The notes below the pieces were generated by a model that saw only the letters and a list, made by a program, of their open reading frames with translations, did not search any database and was not told the DNA's origin. The position numbers and the translations under genes are program-made. Shown piece after piece: positions 12,365-24,962 of a stretch of DNA of 64,000 nt (within the stretch, counting starts at the first letter, position 1; each line of letters opens with the position of its first letter). The DNA lies in assembly GCA_029204225.1 (NCBI GenBank), contig CM055094.1:16846394-16910393 (forward strand), given 5' to 3'. The DNA is from Diphasiastrum complanatum. Taxonomy: Eukaryota > Streptophyta > Lycopodiopsida > Lycopodiales > Lycopodiaceae.

Positions 12365-14516
12365 CTCCCACTTCAACTAGTTTTAGCATAGATTTAACCA
12401 CACTACTTTGATCCATATTAAGAATGATCTCCATCCTAAGTATAGACCTCGTTTCTATGGTTTTATAATAAATTTCATAATTGATATAGAGAATAGTGTC
12501 CACATTAAATGCTTCACTATCTCTTACATCAATTTTACATATCAAGATATAACTAGAACATGAAGAACCAAATAGAATGTAAATGCAACGATTCCTCCAT
12601 GCTTCCAACTTTGAACTCTCTAGAAAATAACAATAACTAGGCAATAAATGTGAGTGATCAACCAATGCTTCCATGTCTCCTCCATCCTTGTCCTTTCTTG
12701 ATATGTCGTCACCATGAAAATTCATGAATGAGCCTCCATCTGCATCTTGCCATAAAATATATCATCAACCCTTGATGATTGATCATGAATGAGTGATATA
12801 GTGATCCTCCTTTAGCTTCATTTCCATCAGCAAAACCAACCAAGAATGCTAGTACAACTTCAACATCAAAATGATCCAAAACAATATAGCTAGTTTCACC
12901 ATATCTTGACAATTTGCACACATTCACATGAAATTGCTCAAACATGAGAATAAAATAAACTTGAACAGAAATTCCTTGCTGCTCCCTTGACCTTACTTGA
13001 CTCTTCAATAACTTGCAAAAACAGATCCAAAGTATCTTTTCCACTTGACTTCCCTTTGATGCTATTGACTAGCTCCAAATTGCCACCTTTCCTGTTGTGT
13101 TGTTGAAGCCCTTTTAGATCAACCTCTTGATCTTCCACTTGACCATCAAATTCATTGAAAAAAACTTTTTTTCCAAATCTATTAGTTGCATCCACTCCAT
13201 GAAACCACCATCCACTTGCATAGCATCATCTAAACAAGAAGATTCACCAAAATATGTGAGAAATGCAAAACGAGTAACTTCCACTTGCTTACCATTCTCA
13301 TCATATGTGAGCCTTAAAGGTTGTTGCCTTTGCCTTGATGTCCTCATCGAATTTTGATTTGAAGTAGGCTCTTCAACATCAACATCCAAAGTATCATCAA
13401 CAATGTCATCATCAAGAATGGTAGATCCAACATCCACACCACCACTTGAAGTAACTTCTGGAAAGTTTCCCTCATAAAAAATGACATCTCTTCCAATGAC
13501 CACTTTCTTAGTTGAAGGAATATAGACTTTGTAAGCCTTGCTCATCTCACTATAACCAACAAAAATACCTTTTCTTGAAGATGGATCCTCCTCCTTTATC
13601 CTACCATCAAGAGTGATGGTGATATAGCACATGCATCCAAAAGTTTTAAAAAAATTGACACTCGGCCTTCTACCAAACAAGATCTCAAGAGAGGTTTTTC
13701 TATCCAATATCACACTCAGCCATCTATTGCATAGAAAATTAGCACACAACAAAGCTTTATCCCAAAAGGATTTACGAATATTTTCACCTAACCTCATGGC
13801 TTTGACACCTTCACATAAGGTTCTATTCTTCCTCTCAGCCACTCCATTTTGTTGTGGTGTCCTTGGGGTTGTGTACTCCCTCTTGATCCCATTGGCATCA
13901 CGATATGCCTTGAACTTGGTAGAAATGTACTCACCACCATTGTCACTCGTCAAGGACTTGATCTTGGTAGAGAATTGGACCTCCCTTTGATGAACATAGT
14001 TTTTTCCTCTCTAACTTGAGATGAAGAAGTAGATCCACCTCTTGATAGAAGCCTAACCTCCTCATTCACCAAGATTTCTTGCAAATCCTCTATAATTGAA
14101 AAAGTCTTTTGAATAGCAAAGCTTTGCACCAAATTTTTATGATCATCCAACAAGCCATTAAGAACAAGTTGAACAAGCTCCACATCCTTAATGCTTTTTC
14201 GAACGCATGCTAGTTCATCACTCAAAGCTTAAACTCTCAAAACAAAAGCATGAGCACCTTCATCCTTCTTTTGAAGACTTTGAAAAAATTGCCTCCTTAG
14301 GGTTAGAACCCTAGATGTATACTTGGACTCATAAACCTTCTTCAAAGATTCCCAAGCCTCACTTGATGTTGTGCACTTATCAAATTCCTTGAGAAGTTCG
14401 TTAGTCACATTCATCTTGATCACATGTAGAGTTTTCTTTGCCCTCTTATGATAATAGTGGCTCCCTCACAATAGGTGATCATCATGGATCAATGAGGCGC
14501 ATAATCTGCCCGCTCA

Positions 14517-15071
14517 GATAGAAATCATCAATTTTAGCATGCTAGAATTGCATAAATCACTAAGATCTTATCATAAGCATAAAGTACAATAAGGTACTAT
14601 CTCTTTCCATACAACAGCAGCAGCCTACTATCCTTCACACGTGTGGAAGCAAGATCAACAACAAAATCAACATTCTACACATATAAAACCAAGATATAAT
14701 GAGAAATACACATGAGATGGAATAGAATCAAAAGAGATGAATTCTCCACATAAAATGAGAATACATAGATATGTTCTCCAAACTTCTACTACTATTTACA
14801 GCTTCTCAAATTCCATTCGGCCACTTCCCCTAAATGGTAATTTCTTGGTATCTCACCAAATGACCTGGAAATTCTAGTCTAGATGTAATGTATCAAATTT
14901 AGCCAATTAGAATGGGTCCAAACTCAACCTCATCCATTTATCTACTTGCAAAAATAGTACAAACACTCTTTAAGACTTTATTGACAAATATGAACCTATC
15001 TCTAAGTTGAGATTTCAACTTGGCCTCAAAATTGCCAAATAAACAATCAAACTAGTTGACAATTGTTCACA
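14517..15071 (-). repeat. 5' LTR of copia C (partial)
   Basis: Direct match to 11804-12364. Begins TGTGAACAATTGTC on the minus strand next to CTAAG. Its inner end is shorter than that of the 3' LTR, so it is incomplete. Confidence 0.75.
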
Positions 15072-15439
15072 CTAAGTATAATCGTAAATTTTCTACCATG
15101 TCTCTCTGAGAATGTGAGCTACCCTCATATTCATCCTCTTCTTCTACTAGTCTTGTCTCATCCAAACGTGGGGCCTCAAACCCTCAATATGAATTTATAA
15201 GATTGTAGGAATATCATCATTTGCAATTGTATTTTTTTTCCATCATTTCCATATCATTTGGAGCTTGGATGAGTGGTCCAAGTTCTTCCAAAACCTCAAA
15301 ATTGGGTGGTGGTTCGTCGTGTGTATCCAATGTTACAGTATTTTTTCCTTCAAACACACGTCGTTTTCTTGCATTAAGTTGGATCACATACCACCATCTT
15401 GAGTCCATTCTATCTGGATGAAATATAATCTACAAGAAA

Positions 15440-16075
15440 CTAAAAAAATTAACACTACCACACCAATGAACATAGCGACGTTTAAGCAAATATTTGCGCC
15501 AGATACAACTTGTATAAATGTCGCTATCTTATTTTTTAAGTGTTGCTACTAGTCCGTTGCCTGGCGACATTTATAGCGACATATCAGTGATGAAAATAAC
15601 AAAACTAGCAATATTTTTGCCACGATTAAACATCTTTCGACGACACAGTACGTCGTTGCGCATCTTTAAATACGTCGCCAAGCGATTATTGCTGACAGTT
15701 GTCACCGCGCGATAGTCGATTAAAACTATTTGGGAGTGTCGCGAAGCGACAATGCAGTGACAAGTAAGTGTCACTATAACGCCGAATCATATTCGAACAC
15801 AAAATTTGAAAAAAACTAGATCGTCGCACAATGATGGTACTAAACGTCGCAAATACTCTCGGATCTAATTTTTATGCTGAATATATAGTGTCGTCGGAAA
15901 TACTTGTACGTTGCCCAGTGACGTTTATTGGGTTTAATAAAAAAAGTATAGCGATGTTTGTGCGACGCGTACTTCAGTGTCGCTCAAATGTCGCTATTTT
16001 TTTGTAGGATTTCACTTGTACGTCGCCCAAAGACGTTTATTTTGGATTCAAATTTTTTTTGGGTTCCGCGGGTGT
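15440..16075. repeat. CACTA-like subterminal repeat array
   Basis: Dense scatter of GTCGCT, GCGAC and CGTCGC motifs in both orientations, typical of transposase-binding subterminal repeats of CACTA elements. A longer unit (ACTTGTACGTYGCCC ... GACGTTTATT) occurs at about 15908 and again at about 16015, 109 bp apart. It lies directly upstream of the presumed TNP2 terminal exon, so this looks like an internal-deletion derivative. A clean CACTACAA terminal repeat was not found. Confidence 0.55.
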
Positions 16076-16185
16076 GTGAAGATCACCTATTGATCTTTGG
16101 TATGAAAGACAACACACTCTATACCATTTGCAACATAGAAAATCAACATCTACTTAATGAAAGAGATGCAAAATCAATTATATAC

Positions 16186-16699
16186 TGATGAAACCTCAAA
16201 ATTATCATAAAATGAAGTTGCTTTCCATACAAAAATAGTAAGCTACTCTATTTCACACACGTGGATCCGAAAATAACAAAATATGAGCATTCTACACACA
16301 AGATTGCAAGATATCATCAATATAGTGCACCAATGGATAGATGAACCCAAGAGAACTCATGTATAAGCATGAAATGAGATGAGAGAGAGAAGAATCTATT
16401 TCCCCCATGAGTTTACATCCTTTTATAACATGTCCATGCATCATTAATGATCTCGGTTTTTCTCCATAACAAAAACCCTACTATTAATGTGGACCAAAAG
16501 GAATGGGTCTAACATTTAAATTTGAATGTGTCCAAACTCGACTTTCTACTTTCTCTCATTTTCTAAAATTGTTATTTCAAATGCTGTTAGACTAATATAG
16601 CTTTGAAAAGTCAAACTCTAAGTCTAATATGAAAATTGGCCTCAATTGCCAAATAAACAAATATGACCAAAATATCAAACTAGTTGACAATTTCTCACA
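16186..16699 (-). repeat. 3' LTR of copia B
   Basis: Minus-strand start TGTGAGAAATTGTCAACTAG follows a purine tract. The first 100 bp or so match the copia C LTR. The other end (TGATGAAACC on the plus strand) is a best guess. Confidence 0.65.
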
Positions 16700-17855
16700 C
16701 TCCTTCTTCAACTAGTTTTAGCATAGACTTTGAGAATACTCCAAGTGAAGTCCCATGCTTTGTAAACAAGTCTTTTCCCAATGCTTTGGTGAAGATATCA
16801 GCTACACACTCCCTTGAAGAGACATGTTGAAGCTCCACCTCCTTTGCCATGACTTGCTCTCTCACAAAGTGATATGCCACCTCAATATGCTTGCTCCTAG
16901 CATGAAATATAGGATTGCTTGCCAACTTTTGGGCTGATAAGTTGTCACAAAACATGATTGGGCTCTATGAAAAATCCAACAAGTGCAGATCCTTGATCAT
17001 CCTCTTGATCCATACCATATCTTTTGTGCCTTTATACTCGGCCTCACTAGATGACAATGAGATAGTGGCTTGTTTCTTCGACATCCATGATATAGCTCCA
17101 TCACCTATGAAAACACAATGTGCACTTATGGATTTCCTATCCATTTGATCTCCATCAAAGTCCAAATCTGAGAATCCAAACAAGTTAGGTGATGACCCAA
17201 TATCCAAAATTTTGTGTTCCCATGATGTATCTCAAAACTCTTTTTCCTAGCTTCCAATGCTCCTCACTAGGATCTTGCATAAATTGGCTTAATCTACCAA
17301 CACAATAGCTTAGATCTGGTCTTGTGATGGTTAGATATATAAGTGAACCAAATAGCTTTCTATAGAGAGTAATTTTCTCGAAGGATCTTTCATTACCTCT
17401 TATAGTCAGCTTTACATTTGACTTCATAGGTGTATCACAAGACTTTGCATCTATCATATGAAATATCTTAAGAATAGAATTAGCATTCTTCTCTTGACAA
17501 ATGAAAGTAGATTGAGAAGATCCAATCACATTTATTTCTAATATATAATGCAAATGACCAAGATCATGCACCTCAAACTCCTTCTTGACCACCAACATCT
17601 TGATTGTTTCCACTACTCAAGATGATATCATCCACATAGATTAGCAAGATAGTAACATCATTTCCAGCAAATCTAAAATATAATGAATGATCATACTCAC
17701 TCATAACAAACCTGTGAGAGAGTAAAAATGTGTTAAGCTTGGCATACCAACTCCTTGGTGCTTACTTAAGACCATACAAACCCTTTTGTAGAAGACACAC
17801 ATGATTTGGATTTGTAGATGAAATTGTTGGATGAAAGAGGGTGTGTGAGTGTGAG

Positions 17856-18374
17856 TGTTATGTCCATGGCCAGTAAGTAGGATTCAGTATATTCCTAGTC
17901 TTGGATACACGGTACTCCAGTAAATCAAGCTGTTAGTTGTGCCACGTCATACTGGATGTGACCCGAAAGTAACTAATATCCTTGTGAGGCCCAGAACACA
18001 CTAAATGGAGTTAGACAAGGTATGAGACAGTGTATGCATGTGTAGAGTTATCAATGGCAATTCTATGAATAGTTGGTCCATGCTTAGGACTCTATTCTAG
18101 GTGAATCTATGTATAAGGAACTTAGGGCTATGCATGGCTATGTGCCGAAGTTGCTTTTGGCTCTATATATTGAAGCCAAACTCGTCCTACTCCTCATTGT
18201 GATCATTGATTCATTGCCAGGGTTTCACTTTACATTCATGCTTCTTATTCCTTGGCTTGGGGGTGAAGCTTCTAAAGTTGATTGATTGCTTCTACTTGGC
18301 TGGGTGGTTGCTCCATAGTGTGTTTTCCATTGTGGTTTATCTTGTAAGTAGGATCTTAGGGAGCTTCTTTTATA
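17856..18374 (+). repeat. 5' LTR of the LARD-like element
   Basis: Begins TGTTATGTCCATGGCCAGTA, ends TTTTATA one base before the primer site. Nearly identical to 24410-24962. Contains GGCTCTATATATTGA around 18160, a plausible TATA region. Confidence 0.9.
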
Positions 18375-18375
18375 G

Positions 18376-18387
18376 TGGTATCAGAGC
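18376..18387 (+). other. Primer-binding site of the LARD-like element
   Basis: TGGTATCAGAGC, initiator-Met tRNA type, one base after the LTR end. Confidence 0.9.
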
Positions 18388-21380
18388 AAGACTTACAAAA
18401 ATTGGAGAACATGGAGAAGGGCTACCTTTCGTCGAAATTTCGGATTGGATCATGGAATTCTCTTCCAAGGTGGATAACAAGGTGCAAGTGGGTGTACTAT
18501 CTCAGTTTCAATTTGCATGTTGCTAAATTCCATTACTCTATTCTTTGTGGTTTTATGGAGAATTGTCCTTGAAGGCCAATTTGTGATGTTTTTTTGGAGC
18601 TTTTTCATGTGTAGATCAAATCTTTGGTAGATCTAAATTTTCCAGCAAGTGTACTTTCGTTTTAGGGTTCATTAATGATGAAATGAATGATGTATGCTGG
18701 TTCTCTCCAATGATTTATGATTCTAGGCTATGTTTTGGTCCAAATTGCTTGGTTTTTCATGCGTTTTGGCACAAAATAGATAGTAAGAACCAAAATCCAG
18801 CAAGATCAGATCAATTAGATGGTTGTAATTCTATAAATTGGTTTGAATGTGTTATAAAAGAGTTGTATGTCATGAATTTTCACTTTATGGTGATGAAAAA
18901 ACCGGAAAATAGCCAAAAGTCATCATTTTTGCTTGTTTTTTTTCATAAAGTTGGATAGTAGGTGGCTGTAAAACACCATGTAGAGCTTGTAAAGAGGAGA
19001 ACCAAAGTATTTTGAAGCTTTCCTTGAAGTTAGAACCAAGAATTCCAGCAATTGAACTTGTAGGAAGTCAAAAAAACTCAAAAAATTACCATTTTTGGTG
19101 ATTTTTGGGGGATAGATCTCTCCAAATCCATAAGGAGATCATTTTGGAATTAATTACAGTGTGATTAGCATTTCTTTTTACCTCCAGCAAGCTATCAAAC
19201 ATGTGAAATTGATGGCCGGTGGCTTATGCACCGTCTCCATCAAGTTTGAAGCAATTTTGATTTCTACAAATCAAGAAACCTTTGTTCTCAGCCTATACTG
19301 CATCTTAGGATCAGTATGAATGCTTCATGGAAGTCTAATCGATTAGATTTTTGGCAGCTCTGATCTCGCACGTGTGAAACCTAGGTGGCAAGCTGACATG
19401 GCAAGCATTTTATTCACTTGGTCTCCCTCTGTACTAAGCTTTATAGCACCCAATTTGGTGTCTTGTAGCCAAAGTTATGATCATCTGAAGTTTTGCAATT
19501 TTGTGAGTAAAATTGGCAAAATTTGGAATTGTTCTGATTGCATGCCAGTCATTTCCCTAATTTGTAGTATTGTGCTTGCATTGATTAGTTGCATGCTGAT
19601 TCTTAGAGTGATTTCGACATGCATGAGGGATCTACAATCGATTTGAGTGGTCATACGCATGTGCTCTGATAGTTGGGTCACAAATCTGTGTTACTGGCTG
19701 ACAAATTTCGTAAAACTGAAGGTTACGTAAAAAATTTCGTAATGACGTTTGTGACTGATGTAGTGTGCTTTGCATGCTATTTGTCATTGGGTTAGTAACA
19801 TTAGAAATCGGACAATATTTTGTTTTTTTCAATTCTGATTGCATTTTATACTAACAGTATTTTTGTTAGAATTTTTGAATTACGTAAAATAAAGCAAAAT
19901 TTGAGTTTTCCAAAAAAGAAAGTCAAAATTTTGATCATTTTTTCATTATCCAAAGAATCAGTTTGGATTAGTGAATTGATTAAACTGAGTTTATCAGTCA
20001 GAATAATCACAATGTTTTTACTAAGTCTAAATTATTTCTCGGTGATAGATAAGTTAAAATTGACAGAAGGAACTGTAATGATTTGCCGACAATTTTTACT
20101 GTGCTGTCAACTTTTAACTTTGGAGTTGGGAACTCCCAAATTGAAAGTTAAAATTTGAATTTTTTTTTGTTAAATTTCAATTTGGTAAAAATTGGAAATC
20201 AGTTACTTGTCTGATAGTTCTAATTGATGTTGATCGATAGAAATCAATCAAGTAAACGTTTGTGCAAGATACTCGCTAAATTTGATTAAAATCGTCAAAC
20301 AATATGAAATGACCAGGTTGAATGAGTGACAATAGTATTTTTTATCTAATCAGTAAATCTGACAAGATACAATTCAAGAATTACTGAAATCCTATGGGTG
20401 GGATTTCCATTCATGTAATTTCATGATTGGATAGTTTGTCAATATTAACAGAGTAATGCCAAACCAGTCAATAAAAAGAAAAAACAGTCCAATTTTATTG
20501 GAAAATTTGTAATAATAAGAATTACATAACTGATTTCATTTCTAGTAAAATCCTATGGTGAATTATATTCAAAAGATCAAGCCAGTACTATTTTATATAC
20601 TAGTAAATAATTTTTGATCTATCATATATTCAGCCCAAGTATAGGATAGAAATGAAATTGTTTTAGACTTTTTCCTACAGTAATTAGTTTTTTTTAAACA
20701 TTAACTAATGTCATTATGTCTTCTTGGTACCTTACCTGAAATAGATTTTCAGGAAACTAAACATTCTAAGGAGGGAAGAAGAGTGGACATCAGAGGTACT
20801 AAGTGTGATCGGGAAATGTATTTTGCAATTAGGATTTTGGTAATCCGTGTAAATAAATGCTTGATACTGGATATTAATTTTCTGGTTAGAATTCATTCAG
20901 TTGAATTTGTAACTGATATCTTTGTATTGAGTTATCCACAGTTTTGGATGTTAATTGTGATGTTAGAAGTGAAATCTGATATGTGGATTACATTGGATCT
21001 GTTAGTTGACAGAAGCTTGTTCTTAGATTTGATGCATCAATAGGGTTTCGAAGCTTGTCAATAACTAGAAAAGTTCAGGATGTAATATTGAACCATGTTA
21101 ATTCTTCTATATAAGTCACATAATTAGATGTGGATTTTGGGTATCCATCTGACAGGCATGCCAGTCAAATGGATTCTCTAGTGTTTGGGAACAAGAGATA
21201 ATATCCTATATGGATTATAGGACAACTAGATGATCTGTGGATCTCTAGAATATCAGATAAGGCCGTTAAGAGTTTTCTGGAAGGAAAAGCTGATGGTATG
21301 GAACATCAATAATTTTGAAAAGAAAATTCTAGGACTGTAAAGATCTGATGATCAATGGTGTGTTTTAGTACCTAGTCGCG

Positions 21381-21776
21381 ATATGGGAAAGAAGAAAACC
21401 ATTCGATCAAATGTGGGGTAATTTGAGAAATTTTGAGGTTTAATATATCCCAAAGTGGTATCTCATTATTTACAAAATCAAAGGCCCTCAACTCTATTTC
21501 TCGTTTTCTTAATTAATCCTTTACTTCTCAGTAATTTTTCAAATATAGGATATGAGCCTGATTTATATGATTCTTTCCAGCATGAAGTTATTCTTCTGAA
21601 AGACTGTTATGTCATATAAAATACTAAGAAGTAAAGGATTAATTAAGAAAACGAATAATAGATTTGAGGGCCTTTGATTTTGTAAATAATGACATACCAC
21701 TTTCGGATTTAGATTAAACCTCAAAATTTCCCAAAATAGCCCACATTTGATCGAATGGTTTTCTTCTTTTCCATAT
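21381..21776. repeat. Long inverted repeat (hairpin arms) in the LARD-like element
   Basis: Left arm 21381-21530 and right arm 21624-21776 are reverse complements, about 91% by eye, with a spacer of about 93 bp. Diagnostic shared blocks are CCATTCGATCAAATGTGG and AATCAAAGGCCCTCAA. A transcript through here would fold into a 150-bp stem. Confidence 0.85.
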
Positions 21777-22291
21777 CACAAATTGAAACTGAGATAGTAC
21801 ACCCACTTGCACCCTTGCTATCCACCTTGGAAGAGAATTCCATGATTCAATCCAAAATTTCGATGAAAGGTAGCCCTTCTCCATGTTCTCCAATCTTTGT
21901 AAACCTAGCTCTGATACCACTATAAGGGAAGCTCCCTAAGATCCTGCTTACAAGATAAACCAAAATGGAAAACACACTATGGAGCAACCACCCAACGAAG
22001 TAGAAGCAACCAATCAACTCTAGAAGCTTCACCCCCAAGCCAAGGAATAAGAAGCATGAATGTAAAGTGAAACCCTGGCAATGAATCAATGATCACAATG
22101 AGGAGTAGGACGAGTTTGGCCTCAATATATAGAGCCAAAAGCAACCTAGGCACATAGCCATGCATAGCCCTAAGTTCCCTATACATAGATTCACCTAGAA
22201 TAGAGTCCTAAGCATGGACCAGCTATTCATAGAATTGCTATTGATAACTCTACACATGCATACATTGTCTCACACCTTGTCTAAATCCATT
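21777..22291 (-). repeat. Inverted partial copy of LARD LTR, primer site and leader
   Basis: Reverse complement of 18005-18516: leader, primer site (GCTCTGATACCA on the plus strand near 21910) and the distal part of the LTR. It is contiguous with the right arm of the hairpin, so one truncated inverted copy spans about 21.62-22.29 kb. Confidence 0.85.
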
Positions 22292-24409
22292 TATTCCACT
22301 ACTTGTGTGAATAGACCTGGACTTTAGATAAATTCTAAGGTTAAAATGTTTCAATTTCTTAAACCTAGAATATCTCTGTTGCATAAATGGATTAAGAGGG
22401 AATAGTGGTTTCTATCACTCAGATTGAAAATATTTGAAGGAGAAGTCCTATTTGTAATGAAGTGAAATTCTTTAGTGAAAGCACTTATTACTGACTTTTC
22501 TTGGATTTAGATATTTTCATATATCATCTTTCTAGTTAACTTTTATTTAAATTTAATTTCTTTAAAAGGAGGGGTGCAGTGGTGGAATAAAATTCTATTT
22601 GGGAATCTGTTGGTTGCATAGTTTTTGGAAAAGAACCAACTGTGGTATAGAAATGAGATTGGATCTGAAAGGAATTTCGGATAGATTCAGAGGAAGATGC
22701 CTAATTGAAACTTTTCAAATATGAGAAATTCTCTAGGGATTGTGTAGACAATCTGGAACTGGAACAGGTTTGGAATTTGAATCATTATCTACAAGTAGTA
22801 CAATAAAAGATCAAAGGTTACTAATTCCATTTTGATTGGAATAGAAGTAATTTTGATCAAAATTTAAGTCTGAGAGTTCTGTATAGAAACAACCTAATCT
22901 TAGTTTTAGTAATAGGATCAGAGAGGGGTTGTTTGAGGGGAAGAAATTATGCTATTAAAAGAAATTGGATTGGAAAACTGTTGAGATTGAATTCGTCTCA
23001 AATATTCCCCGAATATGTTATTTACTCATGAGAAATAGAAAATATTTTGTAGCTGAGTTACAAGATCTCAGTGAGATATGTGAGTAACATATGTGGGTTC
23101 TGGAGGAATCTACCAGATAAAAATGTGTTTATGTACTGGGTCATAGTGAGATTATTCACATATGTGCACGATTAATCTTATATGAATCTACTGTGTAATC
23201 CTAGTTACTAAGGTTATCTGGTGCACTTAACCTAGTCGGTGAACATTAACATATGATCAAGTATTGTTTTGACAGATACTTGCGGAGTTAACAAATATTT
23301 GTATAGAAGATTTATGGAATAACTTATAAATGATTTGGGTAAGGATCTAAATGTGGTGTTATACTAGTTTTTCACCTAGACATTTGAGATTTCTGAATCA
23401 TTGGCAATTAATTTGAGCAGTTGATTACTCCAAGATGAAGTTAATTGGTAAAACGATTAGTGTGATCTGGATTCACCAGAAACTGATGGTTTTTTTTATT
23501 TATATTGCTTGTAAGATGCATGATTAGTGAATAATTTTGGTTCATCAGTTTAAAATTGTGTGCATTGGATATACAATATTCTTGGGGTAGAGTATTCCTT
23601 AGTTAAGGAAGGAACTCAACTCATTAGTGATTGTATTCCAGAGAGCTCAATTGGATAATGAATCATAATGAATCCAAGAATAAAATCTGAATTGATATTC
23701 AGCAGGACTTTGGATATCTAGATTTGATTCTAGATTGTAATCTAAAGTTTTTGTGGTTGAAGATTATCGTCATCTTTGTATGCATTCAGTCTCTAATTAC
23801 CAATGGTTTCTAGACCCTGAATCTTGCACAAGTATTCCTATTGAATGCTATTTTTTCTTGCATTTGGTGCTAGAAATAGGAGCATTTAACTCAAAAGAGT
23901 ATCTGGGATACTGAGAGTTGAGTTTTAATCATTCTATATCTTAATGATTATCCTAGATATTCTAGCTAAATGAATTATCATATCTTAGAATTTGGATTCT
24001 AAGGATATTTGTACTTGAAAAGCTTATGAATTATCTGTCAGAGTTGTGGATAATTTTAGACTATAATTGTATTTATTTTATTATTTCTTCAACTTTAATC
24101 TCTTAAGTTAGGTTATTTCACCCAGTGTTTCATGTAAGTGCTTTACATGAAGGTGATATTACTAGCTTATAATGAATGTAACCAAGATGGAAAATTTATC
24201 GCTTAGTGTACTTTTCAAACCTGCTTTGTACTCCAGTGTTGAGATTATCATTTGGAAAATAGGATTATCTCTGAGTACTTGTTTGACGTGAAAGTTAAAC
24301 TAAGGATAATGATTTTCTAGGTTGATATTTAAAGTTAAAAGAACTGTTCCTGTTATTCTTTCCTGTTTAGAGAGCTTCTAAGGATAGAAGCACTTTAAGG
24401 AGGGAAGAA

Positions 24410-24962
24410 TGTTATGTCCATGGCCAGTAAGTAGGATTCAGTATATTCCTAGTCTTGGATACACGGTACTCCAGTAAATCAAGTTGTTAGTTATGCCACG
24501 TCATATTGGATGTGACCCGAAAGTAACTAATATCCTTGTGAGGCCCAGAACACACTAAATGGAGTTAGACAAGGTATGAGACAGTGTATGCATGTGTAGA
24601 GTTATCAATGGCAATTCTATGAATAGCTGGTCCATGCTTAGGACTCTATTCTAGGTGAATCTATGTATAGGGAACTTAGGGCTATGCATGGCTATGTGCC
24701 CAGGTTGCTTTTGGCTCTATATATTGAGGCCAAACTCGCCCTACTCCTTATTGTGAGCATTGATTCATTGCCAGGGTTTCACTTTACATTCATGCTTCTT
24801 ATTCCTTGGGTTGGGGGTGAAGCTTCTAGAGTTGATTGATTGCTTCTACTTGGCTGGGTGGTTGCTCCATAGTGTGTTTTCCATTGGTTGGGTGGTTGCT
24901 CCATAGTGTGTTTTTTATTGTGGTTTATCTTGTAAGCAGGATCTTAGGGAGCTTTCCTTATA
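24410..24962 (+). repeat. 3' LTR of the LARD-like element
   Basis: Begins TGTTATGTCC after the purine tract at 24396-24409 and ends CCTTATA directly before the GTGAG target duplication. Slightly longer than the 5' LTR. Confidence 0.9.

Larger units (their letters stand above)
11728..15071 (-). mobile_element. Ty1/copia element C, inserted in CACTA remnant
   Basis: Minus-strand copia with two related LTR copies (11728-12364 and about 14517-15071) flanking gag (13.95-14.45 kb), integrase (13.1-13.95 kb, SDNGGEYIST and QQNGVAERKNRT) and a short distal remnant. CTAAG at 11723-11727 and 15072-15076 is a perfect 5-bp target duplication. The element is broken and strongly shortened. By eye the LTR copies differ at roughly 40 of 555 shared positions, so the insertion is not recent. 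It belongs to the same family as copia B to the right (same ends and polypurine region). Confidence 0.85.
11661..15429 (-). pseudogene. CACTA (En/Spm) transposase C-terminal region, split by copia C
   Basis: On the minus strand a likely last exon begins after an AG at 15430-15431 (preceding TTCTTGT fits a splice acceptor). It encodes a stretch with RMDSRWWYVIQLNARKRR (15.4 kb), resembling the DUF4216-like C-terminal region of plant TNP2 transposases, then an acidic segment with LVEEEDEYEGSSHSQRDM (about 15.1 kb). Copia C interrupts the frame at CTAAG (15072-15076). Past its other end, from 11727, the same frame continues as LDLDSNECRDLCDDENDEDDL and stops at 11661-11663. In-frame stops around 15.17-15.22 kb show the gene is decayed or has an unrecognised short intron. 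The upstream transposase core is absent. The family call rests on remembered motif shape only. Confidence 0.5.
17856..24962 (+). mobile_element. LARD-like non-coding LTR retrotransposon
   Basis: About 7.1 kb with LTRs at 17856-18374 and 24410-24962, a tRNA-iMet primer site at 18376-18387, a purine tract (AAGGAGGGAAGAA) just before the 3' LTR, and a perfect 5-bp target duplication GTGAG (17851-17855 and 24963-24967). The 6-kb interior is AT-rich and encodes nothing recognisable as gag or pol, as in large retrotransposon derivatives that depend on a partner. By eye the LTRs differ at roughly 15 of 520 positions, so it is younger than its surroundings. The LTR ends are TG...TA rather than TG...CA. 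It contains an inverted partial self-copy (21.6-22.3 kb). Confidence 0.85.

Noticed and set aside
15990-16012. True CACTA terminal repeat at TTTTTTTGTAG
   Set aside because: The subterminal-type repeat continues past it to about 16075, so it is internal.
17856-24962. Host gene or long noncoding RNA between 18.4 and 24.4 kb
   Set aside because: The LTRs, primer site, purine tract and GTGAG duplication account for the whole interval as a non-coding retroelement.
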